From contig NZ_JAVRHT010000012.1 of assembly GCF_031846415.1 (NCBI RefSeq), forward strand, positions 1 through 64,000: a DNA stretch of 64,000 nucleotides, in the 5' to 3' direction. Position numbers and translations under genes: made by a program. This document shows positions 7,285 to 16,041 of this stretch, one piece after another (the first letter of the stretch is position 1; every line of letters begins with the position of its first letter). The DNA comes from Rubrivirga litoralis (GTDB lineage: Bacteria; Bacteroidota; Rhodothermia; Rhodothermales; Rubricoccaceae). The notes under the pieces are model-generated. The model searched no databases and was not told the origin of the DNA. It saw only the letters and a list, made by a program, of their open reading frames with translations.

Positions 7285-8172
7285 GTGCCCCTTCCGAGTC
7301 TCCGTCGCCGCCCCTCATCCACGAACGGGACCGCCTCGCTGTCGCGGCAGGGCTCGAAACCCGAGGGGTGGGACTACGACGGGAAGACTCCGCCGGAGGT
7401 GCTCTGCGGACGGTCCGAGTTCCACCGGGCGTTCTCCGGTCTCGCGCGCGGCAAGCGGAACTGGCAGCTCGCTGCCTTCTTCGCCTTCGCCATGCTCGCG
7501 CTCGCTGTCGCCGGGCTGGTGACGCTCGCGGCCCAGAGCCGGGTCGTCCCGTACGTCGTCGAGGTCGACCGGTTGGGCCGGGCGTCCGCGATCGCGCCCG
7601 CCGAGGCGGTCCCGGCCGTAGCCGACCGCGTCGTGATCGCGGCGCTCTCGGCGTTCGTCTCCAACATCCGGACGGTCTACGCCGACCCTGTCGCGCAGCG
7701 CGACGCCGTCTACCGGGCCTACGCCTACGTCGGCGGCGACGCTCGGGGCTTCCTGGAAGCCTACTTCTCCGACCCGCAGAACGACCCGCGGCGCCTGGGC
7801 ACGGGCGCCCGACGCAGCGTCGAGGTCGTCGCCGTGATCCCCGTTCCGGGGGCGGCCTCTGGCGCCCGGACCTACCGCGTGACGTGGAACGAGACCGAGT
7901 CGTCGCCCCAGCGCGGCGACACCGAGCGGGCGTGGGAAGGCTACCTGTCCGTCGTGGTCGCCCCGCCGACGACGACCGAGGGCATCGAGCGCAACCCGCT
8001 GGGCGTGTTCGTGACCGACCTCTCGTGGAGCCCGCTCGCGGGCGCCACCGAGGTGGAGGAGCCCGAGACGCCAGAGGCCGAGCCCGACGAGGCGCCCGCG
8101 CTCCGAGGCGTCCTCGCGCGACCGACGCCCGAGGCCCAACCGACCGCACGTCCAGACACTCTCCGCCCCTAG
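7285..8172 (+). CDS. trbF: Conjugal transfer protein TrbF (VirB8-like)
   Basis: A 295-residue inner-membrane protein, GTG start at 7285. An N-terminal cytoplasmic segment (SEFHRAFSGLARGKRNWQ) precedes one transmembrane helix (LAAFFAFAMLALAVAGLVTLAA), followed by the periplasmic NTF2-like domain opening RVVPYVVEVDRLGRA, a strong TrbF/VirB8 signature. YRVTWNE and GYLSVVV are the expected beta strands. The last ~50 residues are Pro/Glu-rich. VirB8 nucleates channel assembly. trbG follows after 37 bp, so the order trbF-trbG-trbI is intact. The gene resumes the transfer operon after the 3.9-kb reverse-strand cargo, so it may need its own promoter in 7130-7284. Confidence 0.85.
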   Translation: MPLPSLRRRPSSTNGTASLSRQGSKPEGWDYDGKTPPEVLCGRSEFHRAFSGLARGKRNWQLAAFFAFAMLALAVAGLVTLAAQSRVVPYVVEVDRLGRASAIAPAEAVPAVADRVVIAALSAFVSNIRTVYADPVAQRDAVYRAYAYVGGDARGFLEAYFSDPQNDPRRLGTGARRSVEVVAVIPVPGAASGARTYRVTWNETESSPQRGDTERAWEGYLSVVVAPPTTTEGIERNPLGVFVTDLSWSPLAGATEVEEPETPEAEPDEAPALRGVLARPTPEAQPTARPDTLRP

Positions 8173-8209
8173 TCACCTAGGGTCTAGGCCCTAGCCAACG
8201 CTCCGCTCC

Positions 8210-9250
8210 ATGTCCACCCGATTTCCCCTTCTCGCCGCCCTCCTCGTGTTCGCCGCCTCGGCGTCGGCGCAGCCGTTGCCCGAGGCTACCCCAGACGTTC
8301 AGACCGTGGTAGACCTGAGCGTCGCCCCGGCCTCTGGCGTCGCCGAGCGGGCCGTCGGCCGTCCCGTCGGCGACGGGTTCGACGGCGGCGCCGTCGTCGT
8401 GACGGCGGGCGAGATGGAGGAGGCGCTCGGCGAGCTCGTCCGCGAGTACCAGCGGACAGGCCGCGCGGGCGTGCTCCGCCAGTCGGCCGTGTGGGTCTTC
8501 CCGTTCGGCCACACCCAGCCGGTCCTCGCCTGCGCGCCGCTCCGGGCGTCGGTCGTCGAGCTCGAAGAGGGCGAGACGGTCCTGGGCGTCGTCGCCGGCG
8601 ACACCGAGCGGTTCGCCATCGACCTCACCACGACGGGGCCGGGCGGGCGGACGCCGCTCGTCGTCGTGAAGCCGCTGGCGTACGACGTGACGACGAACGT
8701 CGTGGTCTCGACCGACCGCCGGGTCTACCACGTCACGCTGGACTCGGCACCCCGGCCGAGCAGGGGAGGGGAGCTCAACCCCCAGTCGCGCTACGCCCGC
8801 CACGTCCGGTTCTACTACCCCGACGACGCGCTCGCCGCGCTTGCGGCGGCCGAGAGCGGAGCGCCCATGCCAACGGCGCCGCCGTCCTCTGGCGACGGCG
8901 TCTCGCTCGACGACTTGTCGTTCGGCTACGAGTGGTCGGGCTCGCCCGAACTCCGCGATCGGCTCGAGCGCGTGTTCGACGACGGCGTCCACACCTACCT
9001 CCAGCTCTCGGCCGACCCGAGCGGGGAGGCCCCGGTGCTCTACGTGATCGGCCCAGACGGCTCGCGCGAGATCGTCAACTACGCCTACCGCCCCGGTCGC
9101 GCGGGCGCTGGGACCTACGTAGCCGACCGGGTGCTCGACCGCGCCGACCTCGTCGTCGGGGCGACGGTCAAGAAGGGGCCGTTCGGGCTCTTCGGCCGCC
9201 GCCAGGTCGAGCGCTTCGTCCGCATCGCTCGCGTCCCTCGGTCCCGCTAG
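8210..9250 (+). CDS. trbG: Conjugal transfer protein TrbG (VirB9-like)
   Basis: A 346-residue periplasmic/outer-membrane-complex protein starting with a clear signal peptide (MSTRFPLLAALLVFAASASA/QPLP). It contains VRHxQ-like structure modified to VWVFPFGHTQPVLACAPLRA, a domain with FAIDLTTTGPGG and DVTTNVVVSTDRRVYHVTL (the classical 'T-N-x-x-V-x-T-D-R-R-x-Y' of VirB9/TrbG), then YARHVRFYYPDDA. The C-terminal domain has FGYEWSGSP, DGVHTYLQL, APVLYVIGPDGSREIVNY and RPGRAGAGTYVADRVL, as in VirB9 C-terminal domains that pair with VirB10. It lies between trbF and trbI with short gaps and is full length for the family. Confidence 0.9.
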   Translation: MSTRFPLLAALLVFAASASAQPLPEATPDVQTVVDLSVAPASGVAERAVGRPVGDGFDGGAVVVTAGEMEEALGELVREYQRTGRAGVLRQSAVWVFPFGHTQPVLACAPLRASVVELEEGETVLGVVAGDTERFAIDLTTTGPGGRTPLVVVKPLAYDVTTNVVVSTDRRVYHVTLDSAPRPSRGGELNPQSRYARHVRFYYPDDALAALAAAESGAPMPTAPPSSGDGVSLDDLSFGYEWSGSPELRDRLERVFDDGVHTYLQLSADPSGEAPVLYVIGPDGSREIVNYAYRPGRAGAGTYVADRVLDRADLVVGATVKKGPFGLFGRRQVERFVRIARVPRSR

Positions 9251-9281
9251 CCGGTGCCGTCCACTCAACCGCTCCCCCCCG

Positions 9282-10886
9282 ATGGCCCACGACCCTTTCG
9301 ACGACCTCGACGGCTCCTCCCTCGACGGCACGCCCGACGACGCCCCTCGCCACCCGCCCTTGGGCGAGTTCGAGCTGGCGGACACGGCTCCGCCGAGCTC
9401 CGACGAGCCGTTTTCCTTCGACGCCGACAAGCCCGAGGCTCCGCGCGGCGACTTCCTTGGCACCGACGACGGCCGCTACGAGCCCGTCCGCGTCAACCGC
9501 CGCCTCGTTCTCGGCGGGCTCCTGATCGCAGCCGCGGCCGTGCTCTTGGGCCTCCTCGTGCTCTCGGGCGACTCGGCCACACCCGACGCCGACCTCACGG
9601 TCGAGCGGCCCGAGGCGGCGCCCCCGGAGTTCTTGGAGCGGGGCGACCCGTACGCGGCCGACGGCGGCGCCGGGCTCGCGGCCGAGCCGGACGTCGTCTA
9701 TGCCGACCCGTACGCGGACCCTTACGGCGCGGCCTACGTGACCCCGCCCTACGCGCCGGACTACGGCTCCACAGCCGCTGTCGGCCCGACGGCGTCTGCT
9801 CCCTCGTACACGTCACCCTCGTACGCTTCGGCCCCAAGAAACGGAATGACGATGGGGGAGGTCGCGACGCCAGAGGCCGACGCCTTCGAGCGCGCGCTGC
9901 TCTCGCCCGTCGTCGCGCGAGCGGGCGAGCTCACGCTCGATACAACCTCGCCGTTCGGTGGGCCGCCGCCAGAGGTCTCGCCCCTCGACCCCGAGCTCCA
10001 GCGCGAGGTCGACGAGATCCGCCTGATCGCCGAGCAGTTCGCGCCGCCCGGCGCCGCGCCAGAGGCCCAGGAGCGTGCGCCTCTGGCGACAGTGTCCGCT
10101 CCCCCGACCGCGAGCCCATCAGGCGGCCTCGTCGCGCCAGAGGCGCCGCGTAGGGCCTCTGGCGACGCGCCCGGACCCGAGAGCCGCCGGGCGTTCGCGG
10201 CGCGCACGTCAACGCTCGGAAAGGGCCGCTACGGCGTCCGCGTCCAGTCGCCCGAGACGCCGTTCGTGTTGCAGGCCGGGACGGTCATCCCGGCCGCGCT
10301 CGTGACCGGCCTCGACTCCGAGCTACCCGGCGCCGTCACGGGCCAGGTCACGCGCGACGTGTACGACAGCCGCTCGCAGCGCCACGTGCTCGTCCCGAAG
10401 GGGAGCCGCCTCATCGGCGAGTACGACGACCAAATCGCGTACGGCCAGAACCGGGCGCTCGTGGCCTGGACCCGGCTCATCTTCCCCGACGGCCGCTCGG
10501 TCGCGCTCCCCGGCCTCGACGCGAAGGACCTCCGGGGCTACTCCGGGCTCCGAGGCCGTGTGGACCGCCACTTTATGCAGACGTTCGGCTCGGCCGTGCT
10601 GCTCGCGACCGTCGGCGCGGGAGCCCAGCTCGCACAGCCTGACGGCGGCGGAAACGACTTCGCGCAGAGCCCCCAGGAGGTGATCGCGGGTCAGATCGCG
10701 CTCGAGCTCTCGCGCGTGGCCTCGAAGGTCGTCGAGCGCGGCCTCGACGTGCAGCCGACGCTCCGCATCTCGCCCGGCCACCGGTTCACGGTCCTCTTGG
10801 CGCGCGACCTCGCCTTCGCCGGTCCGTACAAGACGCCTCCGGCGGAGCTCCGCTTCGTGCGCCCATCGGTGCCACGCCGCAGGTAG
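9282..10886 (+). CDS. trbI: Conjugal transfer protein TrbI (VirB10-like)
   Basis: This 534-residue protein spans the envelope. Acidic cytoplasmic N terminus (AHDPFDDLDGSS), one transmembrane helix near residues 78-98 (RLVLGGLLIAAAAVLLGLLVL), a long Pro/Ala/Tyr-rich periplasmic linker, then the conserved VirB10 beta-barrel domain from about residue 330: FVLQAGTVIPAALVTGLDSE, GQVTRDVYDS, LVPKGSRLIGEYD, ALVAWTRLIFPDGRSVALPG, and a terminal RISPGHRFTVLLARDLAF. These are the textbook TrbI/VirB10 signatures. The linker holds five copies of the decamer GCCTCTGGCG or its complement (9868, 10057, 10079, 10135, 10155), contributing APEA and RASG coding. trbG lies upstream and the coupling protein starts 2 bp downstream. 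Confidence 0.92.
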   Translation: MAHDPFDDLDGSSLDGTPDDAPRHPPLGEFELADTAPPSSDEPFSFDADKPEAPRGDFLGTDDGRYEPVRVNRRLVLGGLLIAAAAVLLGLLVLSGDSATPDADLTVERPEAAPPEFLERGDPYAADGGAGLAAEPDVVYADPYADPYGAAYVTPPYAPDYGSTAAVGPTASAPSYTSPSYASAPRNGMTMGEVATPEADAFERALLSPVVARAGELTLDTTSPFGGPPPEVSPLDPELQREVDEIRLIAEQFAPPGAAPEAQERAPLATVSAPPTASPSGGLVAPEAPRRASGDAPGPESRRAFAARTSTLGKGRYGVRVQSPETPFVLQAGTVIPAALVTGLDSELPGAVTGQVTRDVYDSRSQRHVLVPKGSRLIGEYDDQIAYGQNRALVAWTRLIFPDGRSVALPGLDAKDLRGYSGLRGRVDRHFMQTFGSAVLLATVGAGAQLAQPDGGGNDFAQSPQEVIAGQIALELSRVASKVVERGLDVQPTLRISPGHRFTVLLARDLAFAGPYKTPPAELRFVRPSVPRRR

Positions 10887-10887
10887 C

Positions 10888-12783
10888 GTGGAGGCGCAGG
10901 ACACCGTCCCCGGCTCGCGCCCCGGCGGCGCCCTGCTGGCGCTCTTAGCGGTCCCCGTCGGCGTCGCGTCCATCGTCGCGACGCACGCGCTGGCGTGGTA
11001 CGCCGAGTTCCACCCAGCGCTCGGTGACCCGCTCCACGACCCCGCCCCGCCAGTCGTCGTCGTTGTGTGGGCGCTCACGGCCGCAGCCTTCGGCGGGATC
11101 GGCCACACGCTCCTGGTGGACCGCAACCGGGGCGGGTGGGCGCTCGTGCTCCTGGTGATGGTGATGGCCCCGGTCCTGGTCGGGCCGCTCTACCAACCGT
11201 CGGACGGAGCGCGCTGGATCGCACAGGCCGTCCGCACGGTCGGAGCGGGTTCGCCGCCCGTCCAGGTAGCCGGGTGGTCGTTCGCGGTGTCGTGGCTCGT
11301 CGCGCTCGTGGCGATGGTCGTCCTGACGAGGCCCGAGCCACGCGAGACCTCGTCGAGCCACGGCTCCGCGTCGTGGGGCGACGGGGCCGCGCTGGCGGAC
11401 GCCACAGGCGGCGTGCTCGTCGGCCGAGGTCAGCCGAAGCACAGTAAGAAGCCGGGGCCGGTCTTGCGCTACGACGGGCCAGGCCACTTGCTCACCGTCG
11501 CCCCAACGCGGGCAGGCAAGGGCGTCGGCGCCGTCGTCCCGAACCTCTTGAACCACGGCGGCTCAGTTGTCGTGACCGACCCGAAGGGCGAGAATTTCGC
11601 GCTCACGGCGGTGCACCGGCGCCAGAGGCTCGGCCAGCGCGTCGTCGGGCTCGACCCGTTCGGACTGGCGGGCCGCCTGGGCCTCCCCGAGTCCGAGGTC
11701 GAGGCGGCGCGGGGCGCGCTCAACCCGCTCGACTTGATCGACTCTGCCAGCCCGGACGCGGCCGACGACGCGGCGATGATCGCCGACATGTTGGTCGTGC
11801 CCCAGCCGGGCGGTGGGGCCGGTGCGTTCTGGGACGAGGAGGCGAAGGCGCTCCTGGCGGGGCTCGTGCTCTACGTCGCGCTCTCGCGCGTTAGCGCGGA
11901 GCGGTCGCTCCCCCACGTCCGAGAACTCTTGACGCTCGCGCCAGAGGCCTTCGACGACCTGCTCGTCACGATGGGCGGACACCCCGACGCGACCGTGCAG
12001 CGGACCTCCAACCGGCTCCGCCAGAAGGCCGACCGTGAACGCTCCGGCGTCGTCTCGTCGGCCCAGAGCCACACACACTTCCTCGACTCGCCCCGGATGC
12101 TGGCTGTGCTAGGCGAGAGCACGTTCGACCCGGCAGATCTCGCCAGAGGCGAATTGTCCATCTACCTCATGGTGCCACCAGACCGGCTCGACACGTTCTC
12201 GCGGTGGCTCCGGTTGGTCGTCGCGACCTCGCTCGTCGCCGTGACGCGGGCGCGGCCGATCACGGTCGGCGGTGGGGGAGGCCCCGGCGGCAAGGGACCG
12301 GGCCGCGTGCTCTTCCTCCTCGACGAGTTCGCCCAGCTTGGCCCGATGGCGCCCGTCCGCCGGGCCGTCTCGCTCATGGCGGGCTACGGCGTCCAGGTGT
12401 GGCCCTTCTTGCAGGACCTCGGCCAGCTCAAGCAGACCTACCCGAAGGACTGGGAGACGTTCGTGGCGAACACCGATGTGGTCCAGGCCTTCGGGACGAC
12501 GGACCAGTTCACAGCCGAGTACCTCTCGAAGATGGCGGGCACGCGGACCGTGTTCTCGCACGGGGCTACGACGGGGAAGAGCCGGAGCCGGGGCAAGAGT
12601 CGGTCGTCGGGCCGGAGCGAGGGGGCGTCGCTCAGCGAGCACGGGCGCCCACTCGTGATGCCGGACGAGCTCCGGCTGATGGACGAGGCCGAGCAGCTCC
12701 TCCTGGTCCGGGGCCACCGGCCCGTCCGATGCCGGAAGCTCCGGTTCTACGAGGACGCCGAGTTCGAGGGGCTTACACCGTGA
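10888..12783 (+). CDS. traG: VirD4/TraG-type conjugation coupling protein
   Basis: A 631-residue inner-membrane hexameric ATPase that brings the relaxosome to the channel. GTG start at 10888, one base after the trbI stop, so the two are coupled. Three N-terminal hydrophobic segments (LALLAVPVGVASIVATHAL, VVVVWALTAAAFGGIGHTL, GWALVLLVMVMAPVLVGPL) are followed by SSSHGSASWGDGAALA, a VirD4 signature. Walker A is APTRAGKGVGA (about residue 206) with VVVTDPKGENF nearby, and Walker B is VLFLLDEFAQLGPM (about 474). VWPFLQDLGQLKQTYP and the C-terminal LVMPDELRLMDEAEQLLLVRGHRPVRCRKLRFY are also typical. Length matches the family. Confidence 0.93.
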   Translation: MEAQDTVPGSRPGGALLALLAVPVGVASIVATHALAWYAEFHPALGDPLHDPAPPVVVVVWALTAAAFGGIGHTLLVDRNRGGWALVLLVMVMAPVLVGPLYQPSDGARWIAQAVRTVGAGSPPVQVAGWSFAVSWLVALVAMVVLTRPEPRETSSSHGSASWGDGAALADATGGVLVGRGQPKHSKKPGPVLRYDGPGHLLTVAPTRAGKGVGAVVPNLLNHGGSVVVTDPKGENFALTAVHRRQRLGQRVVGLDPFGLAGRLGLPESEVEAARGALNPLDLIDSASPDAADDAAMIADMLVVPQPGGGAGAFWDEEAKALLAGLVLYVALSRVSAERSLPHVRELLTLAPEAFDDLLVTMGGHPDATVQRTSNRLRQKADRERSGVVSSAQSHTHFLDSPRMLAVLGESTFDPADLARGELSIYLMVPPDRLDTFSRWLRLVVATSLVAVTRARPITVGGGGGPGGKGPGRVLFLLDEFAQLGPMAPVRRAVSLMAGYGVQVWPFLQDLGQLKQTYPKDWETFVANTDVVQAFGTTDQFTAEYLSKMAGTRTVFSHGATTGKSRSRGKSRSSGRSEGASLSEHGRPLVMPDELRLMDEAEQLLLVRGHRPVRCRKLRFYEDAEFEGLTP

Positions 12784-12814
12784 CACTCAGCACCTCCGGT
12801 AACGGCGCTTCCCT

Positions 12815-12830
12815 CACCTGGCGCCAGGTG
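12815..12830. terminator. Palindrome between convergent genes
   Basis: CACCTGGCGCCAGGTG is a perfect 16-bp palindrome lying in the 48-bp gap between the coupling-protein gene and the convergent lipoprotein operon. A related AGCACCT/AGGTGCT pairing (12788-12794 with 12825-12831) could lengthen the stem. A bidirectional terminator is the likely role, although no U tract follows. Confidence 0.45.
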
Positions 12831-12831
12831 C

Positions 12832-13662
12832 TCAGTACGGGTTGCTGGTGAACACCTCGAACCCCGCAGCCTGCGCGGCCTGGCCGAGCTCGCTGCGGGC
12901 GACGACCTCGGCGAGCACGTTGGGGGGCAGGACATCGATTGAACTGTCGGGGCGGCGGTGCCACACGAAGACATTGGCGAGCCGCTGGACGGCATCGGCG
13001 CGGAGGTAGAGCCTCCCGTCGCGGAGGCGGGTCTCGGGGCCGGTGAGCATCGTCAGCGCGGGCTGGCCGAGGGCGTCGGCGATGAGCACGGCGTCGAGCC
13101 AGACGGCGCCGTCGGCGGGGAAGGCCGCCACGTCGGCGTCGGTGCCGATGCGGCGGTACGAGAACCCGAGGTCGTCCACGGGCGGGACGTCCACGTGGGC
13201 CAGGCGGAGGGCGAGCGAGCCGGGGGGCGGGGTGGAGCCGGGGGCGGTGGACGGATCGACCCGGAGCGCGGCGGCGATCCAGTACGGTCCGGGGCACCCG
13301 GCGGGGACGGGCGTGGCGAGGCCCTGTGGCTCGGTGCTGGTTTCTCCGCCGGACAGGAAGATCGGGACGCCCTGGCCGGCGACGAAGCCGGTCCGGGCGT
13401 CGGCGACGCGGTTGTGCACCGGGTCGAACGCGACGTGGGCGGGCCAGACGACGAGGTAGCTCTCGGACGGCGCGCCCTCGACGTCGGTTTGGAACCGGAG
13501 GCACGGGCCGTCCACGGCCAGGACGCCCGCTGCGAGGGCTTCCCCCTCGTCCGCGATCCCGCGAGGGAGCTGGGGGAAGGCGACTGCGCCGGGAGGGGCG
13601 GGCTCGGGAGACGGCTGGCACCCGGCGAGGAGCGCGAGGGCGACGAAGGCGAGGCGGGTCAT
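12832..13662 (-). CDS. Lipoprotein with one DGPCLR/VVWP module
   Basis: A 276-residue predicted lipoprotein, last gene of a five-gene leftward operon. The signal MTRLAFVALALLAGC ends in a lipobox (L-L-A-G-C), so it would be lipidated at Cys15. Residues ~45-130 contain the module GVLAVDGPCLRF ... SYLVVWPAHVAFDP ... VPAGCPGPYWIAAALRV, which occurs three times in the + strand lipoprotein at 19738-21318. The remaining sequence is helical (GAVWLDAVLIADALGQPAL). Its ATG overlaps the stop of the pseudogene upstream (ATGA). Function unknown; a surface or periplasmic carbohydrate- or metal-binding role is possible but not shown. Confidence 0.65.
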   Translation of the reverse strand: MTRLAFVALALLAGCQPSPEPAPPGAVAFPQLPRGIADEGEALAAGVLAVDGPCLRFQTDVEGAPSESYLVVWPAHVAFDPVHNRVADARTGFVAGQGVPIFLSGGETSTEPQGLATPVPAGCPGPYWIAAALRVDPSTAPGSTPPPGSLALRLAHVDVPPVDDLGFSYRRIGTDADVAAFPADGAVWLDAVLIADALGQPALTMLTGPETRLRDGRLYLRADAVQRLANVFVWHRRPDSSIDVLPPNVLAEVVARSELGQAAQAAGFEVFTSNPY

Positions 13663-13982
13663 GGGCTCGGGGGGCGGGTGAAGACGGCCCGGCCGCCGTC
13701 GCGGCCGTAGGCGACGAACTGGTCGTCGGTGACCTCGATCTCGCCCGTCACGAGCGGAAAGCCGACGTCGGGCGGGGCGCCGTCGGGGCAGGCGGATGCT
13801 CAGACCGGTGTGTGGGAGGGGCCGAGTTGGGCGTCAGGTACGGACGACGAGTCGGTGGAGACGCGAGCCGAGGAGTCGGATAGGGCCTCGCGGGGACGGG
13901 CGTCGGCGCGCGGTTCCGGGGCGGGTTGCGAGGGGCCGCACGAGGCGAGGGCGAGCGCGACGAGGAAGGCCGTGAGGCGCAT
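13659..13982 (-). pseudogene. Decayed META-domain lipoprotein, split by one stop
   Basis: A lipoprotein start (MRLTAFLVALALASCGPSQP, lipobox A-L-A-S-C) runs 60 residues to a TGA at 13800-13802. The same frame then continues without a break as ASACPDGAPPDVGFPLVTGE and then IEVTDDQFVAYGRDGGRAVF, ending PPSP-stop at 13659. That second part is clearly the tail of the paralogue at 16409-17374 (DSACPDRHAPAFIGLGEGE, IEVSDDRLTLYAQHGGRVVF). The whole META core and proline tract of the paralogue are missing, so the gene has a large internal deletion plus a nonsense codon. It may still yield a 60-residue lipopeptide. Its final TGA overlaps the next ATG, preserving coupling. Confidence 0.7.
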
Positions 13983-13986
13983 GGGG

Positions 13987-16041
13987 TCAGGGGGCGAGGC
14001 GGTGGAGGAACCCGTCGCGGCCGAGCCACCGGCCGTCGGGCGAGAATGCGAGCCAGCCCGAGGCGTCGATCTCGCCGGGCACGTCGGCCACAACGACCGG
14101 CGCCGCCAGCGGGCCGCCGGGGACGGGGCGGGTCCAGACGTAGAGCCGCGTCCGGGCGTGGCGGTCGCCCTCGACCCCGCGCGTCGTCGCGGCCACGACG
14201 ACGGCCGCGGCGACGCGCCGACCGTCGGCGCTCACGGAGACCTGGGACGGCGGCTCGGCGGCGGGGACGGCGAGCCCGACCGGCTGGCGGGTCCCGTCGG
14301 CGCCCACAGTCTCGACCCAGGCCGTGCCGTCGGCGAAGGCCCCGACGGCCAGGCGGGGGGCATCGGGGCCGCTCGGCGTCGGCTCCCACCAGAGCCCGAC
14401 CGGCGCGGCGTACGGCCCCCAGGGTGCCTCCGGGTAGGGCAGGAGCCGGCGCGGCGAGCCCGGCCGCCCGTCGGCGCCCAGCGGGACGGCCCAGACGCCT
14501 GCCCGGCGCGGGTCGCCGGAGTCCGGCCCGGCAATGCCATCGACGCCCGCCACGACGGTGCGGCCGTCGGGCGCGAACGCGAGGGGGCCGACCGTCCGTC
14601 CGACCAGCCCGAGCGGCCAGGCGCGCCCGGTCTCGACGTCGGCTAGCGCGAGGACGCCCTCGGCGAACTCGCCGCGCTCGTAGGCGACGTACCGGCCGTC
14701 GGCCGAGGCGGCGACGCGGAGCCCGGCCACGTCGCGGGCGACGGTCGTGGGCGGGCCGGCGGCGCCGTCCGGCCCGAGCGTGACGCGGACGAGGTGGGCG
14801 GGCCACCCGGTCGGCCCGCCGACCAGGAGCGTCGCCGAAGCGGGCGGGCCTGGCGAGACGGCGAGGTCGCTCGCGCCGGTGTTCTGAGCCGAGAGGCCGG
14901 CGACGGGGCGGACGGTGAGCGTCGTCGTGTCGGCGGCGACCAGGCGGAGGTCGCGGGGGCCGAGGAACTCGACGCCGTAGACCGTGCGGCCGTTGGGACC
15001 CCACGCCGGGTCGGTCCGGATCGGGAGCCGGTCGCCGTAGACGGGCCGCGGGGGCGCGACCGGGCTCGGGCCGGGGTCGCCCCACCCGGCGTACCCGGCG
15101 AGTTCGAGGCGGACGGGGAGCCCCGGCAGTCCCAACGGCTCCAGGGCCGCGCGGGCGCGCCGGACGGCGGCCTCGGTGGCGTAGCCGTGGACGGCCTGGC
15201 CGGCCTGCTCGTCGAGCCACGACGACGACGACCCGGCGAGCTGCCACAGGACGGCCGAGCGGTCGCGGACGCTGGCGAGCGTCTCGGCCGTGACCGGCGC
15301 GCGCTCGACGCGCGTGGGGCGGCCCGCGAACCGCTCCATGCCCTCGCGGGCGAGGACGGCCTGGACGGCGGCCTCTTCGGCCTGGGGGTCGCCGATCCCC
15401 GGTGGCCCGAGGAGCACGACGAGCGTGTCGCCGTCCACGGTTACGCCCGCGAAGCCGGGGACGACGTCGCGGGCGAACGCGGCGTCGAGGTCGTCGCGCG
15501 ACGGGCCGACGTTGGTGTAAGGCGGGGCGGGCGCCCGGTCGGCGACGAGGTCGAGCGTGCCCGCCTCGCCCGCGAGGGTGGGGTCGGCCGCGTCCGCCGC
15601 CCGCCCGCCGAGCGCGAGCGCGCGGGGGACGAACCGCTGGGCCTGTGGGTCCCAGACGACGGCGACCAAGCAGTTCGGGGCGGGGGACTCGAGGTCGCTG
15701 GCTGGCGGGTCCGTAAGGGCAGCGCGGTAGCGGCCGTTGGCGTCGGCGGAGACGAGGGTGGCGGCGAGGAGGTCGAGCGGCGTGCCGGCGCAGGCGCCTC
15801 GGGACTCGGGGTCAGGGGCGTAGCGGAGGCCGACCAGGACCCCGGCGCCCGGCGTGGGCTCGCCGTCGGACGTCGTGACGCGGCCCGTGACCGTCCACGT
15901 CTGGGGAGCCGACGGGTCTGGGGGAGCGTCGGCCCCCGCGACCTCAGCGACGGGAGGCGCGGTGGAGGGCGCCGCCGGGGGAGCCGACGACGCGCACCCG
16001 GCGAGGGCGGCGGCGAGCGCGAGGAGGGCGGGGCGGGTCAT
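13987..16041 (-). CDS. Lipoprotein with carboxypeptidase-regulatory-like domain and beta-propeller repeats
   Basis: A 684-residue lipoprotein (MTRPALLALAAALAGCASS; lipobox L-A-G-C). After a Pro/Ala linker, TWTVTGRVTTSDGEPTPGAGVLVGLRYA is an Ig-like carboxypeptidase-regulatory-like start. The middle has a domain with VNAL..VVLLGPPGIGDPQ and helical parts. From about residue 350 onward a series of propeller-type repeats is visible: GLRVAASADGRYVAYERG, PLAFAPDGRTVVAGVDG, QVSVSADGRRVAAAVVV, WLAFSPDGRWLGRDG. WD40/TolB-like 'F-S-P-D-G-R' motifs suggest an extracytoplasmic scaffold. ATG 16041 overlaps the previous stop (ATGA). Role unknown. Confidence 0.7.
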   Translation of the reverse strand: MTRPALLALAAALAGCASSAPPAAPSTAPPVAEVAGADAPPDPSAPQTWTVTGRVTTSDGEPTPGAGVLVGLRYAPDPESRGACAGTPLDLLAATLVSADANGRYRAALTDPPASDLESPAPNCLVAVVWDPQAQRFVPRALALGGRAADAADPTLAGEAGTLDLVADRAPAPPYTNVGPSRDDLDAAFARDVVPGFAGVTVDGDTLVVLLGPPGIGDPQAEEAAVQAVLAREGMERFAGRPTRVERAPVTAETLASVRDRSAVLWQLAGSSSSWLDEQAGQAVHGYATEAAVRRARAALEPLGLPGLPVRLELAGYAGWGDPGPSPVAPPRPVYGDRLPIRTDPAWGPNGRTVYGVEFLGPRDLRLVAADTTTLTVRPVAGLSAQNTGASDLAVSPGPPASATLLVGGPTGWPAHLVRVTLGPDGAAGPPTTVARDVAGLRVAASADGRYVAYERGEFAEGVLALADVETGRAWPLGLVGRTVGPLAFAPDGRTVVAGVDGIAGPDSGDPRRAGVWAVPLGADGRPGSPRRLLPYPEAPWGPYAAPVGLWWEPTPSGPDAPRLAVGAFADGTAWVETVGADGTRQPVGLAVPAAEPPSQVSVSADGRRVAAAVVVAATTRGVEGDRHARTRLYVWTRPVPGGPLAAPVVVADVPGEIDASGWLAFSPDGRWLGRDGFLHRLAP

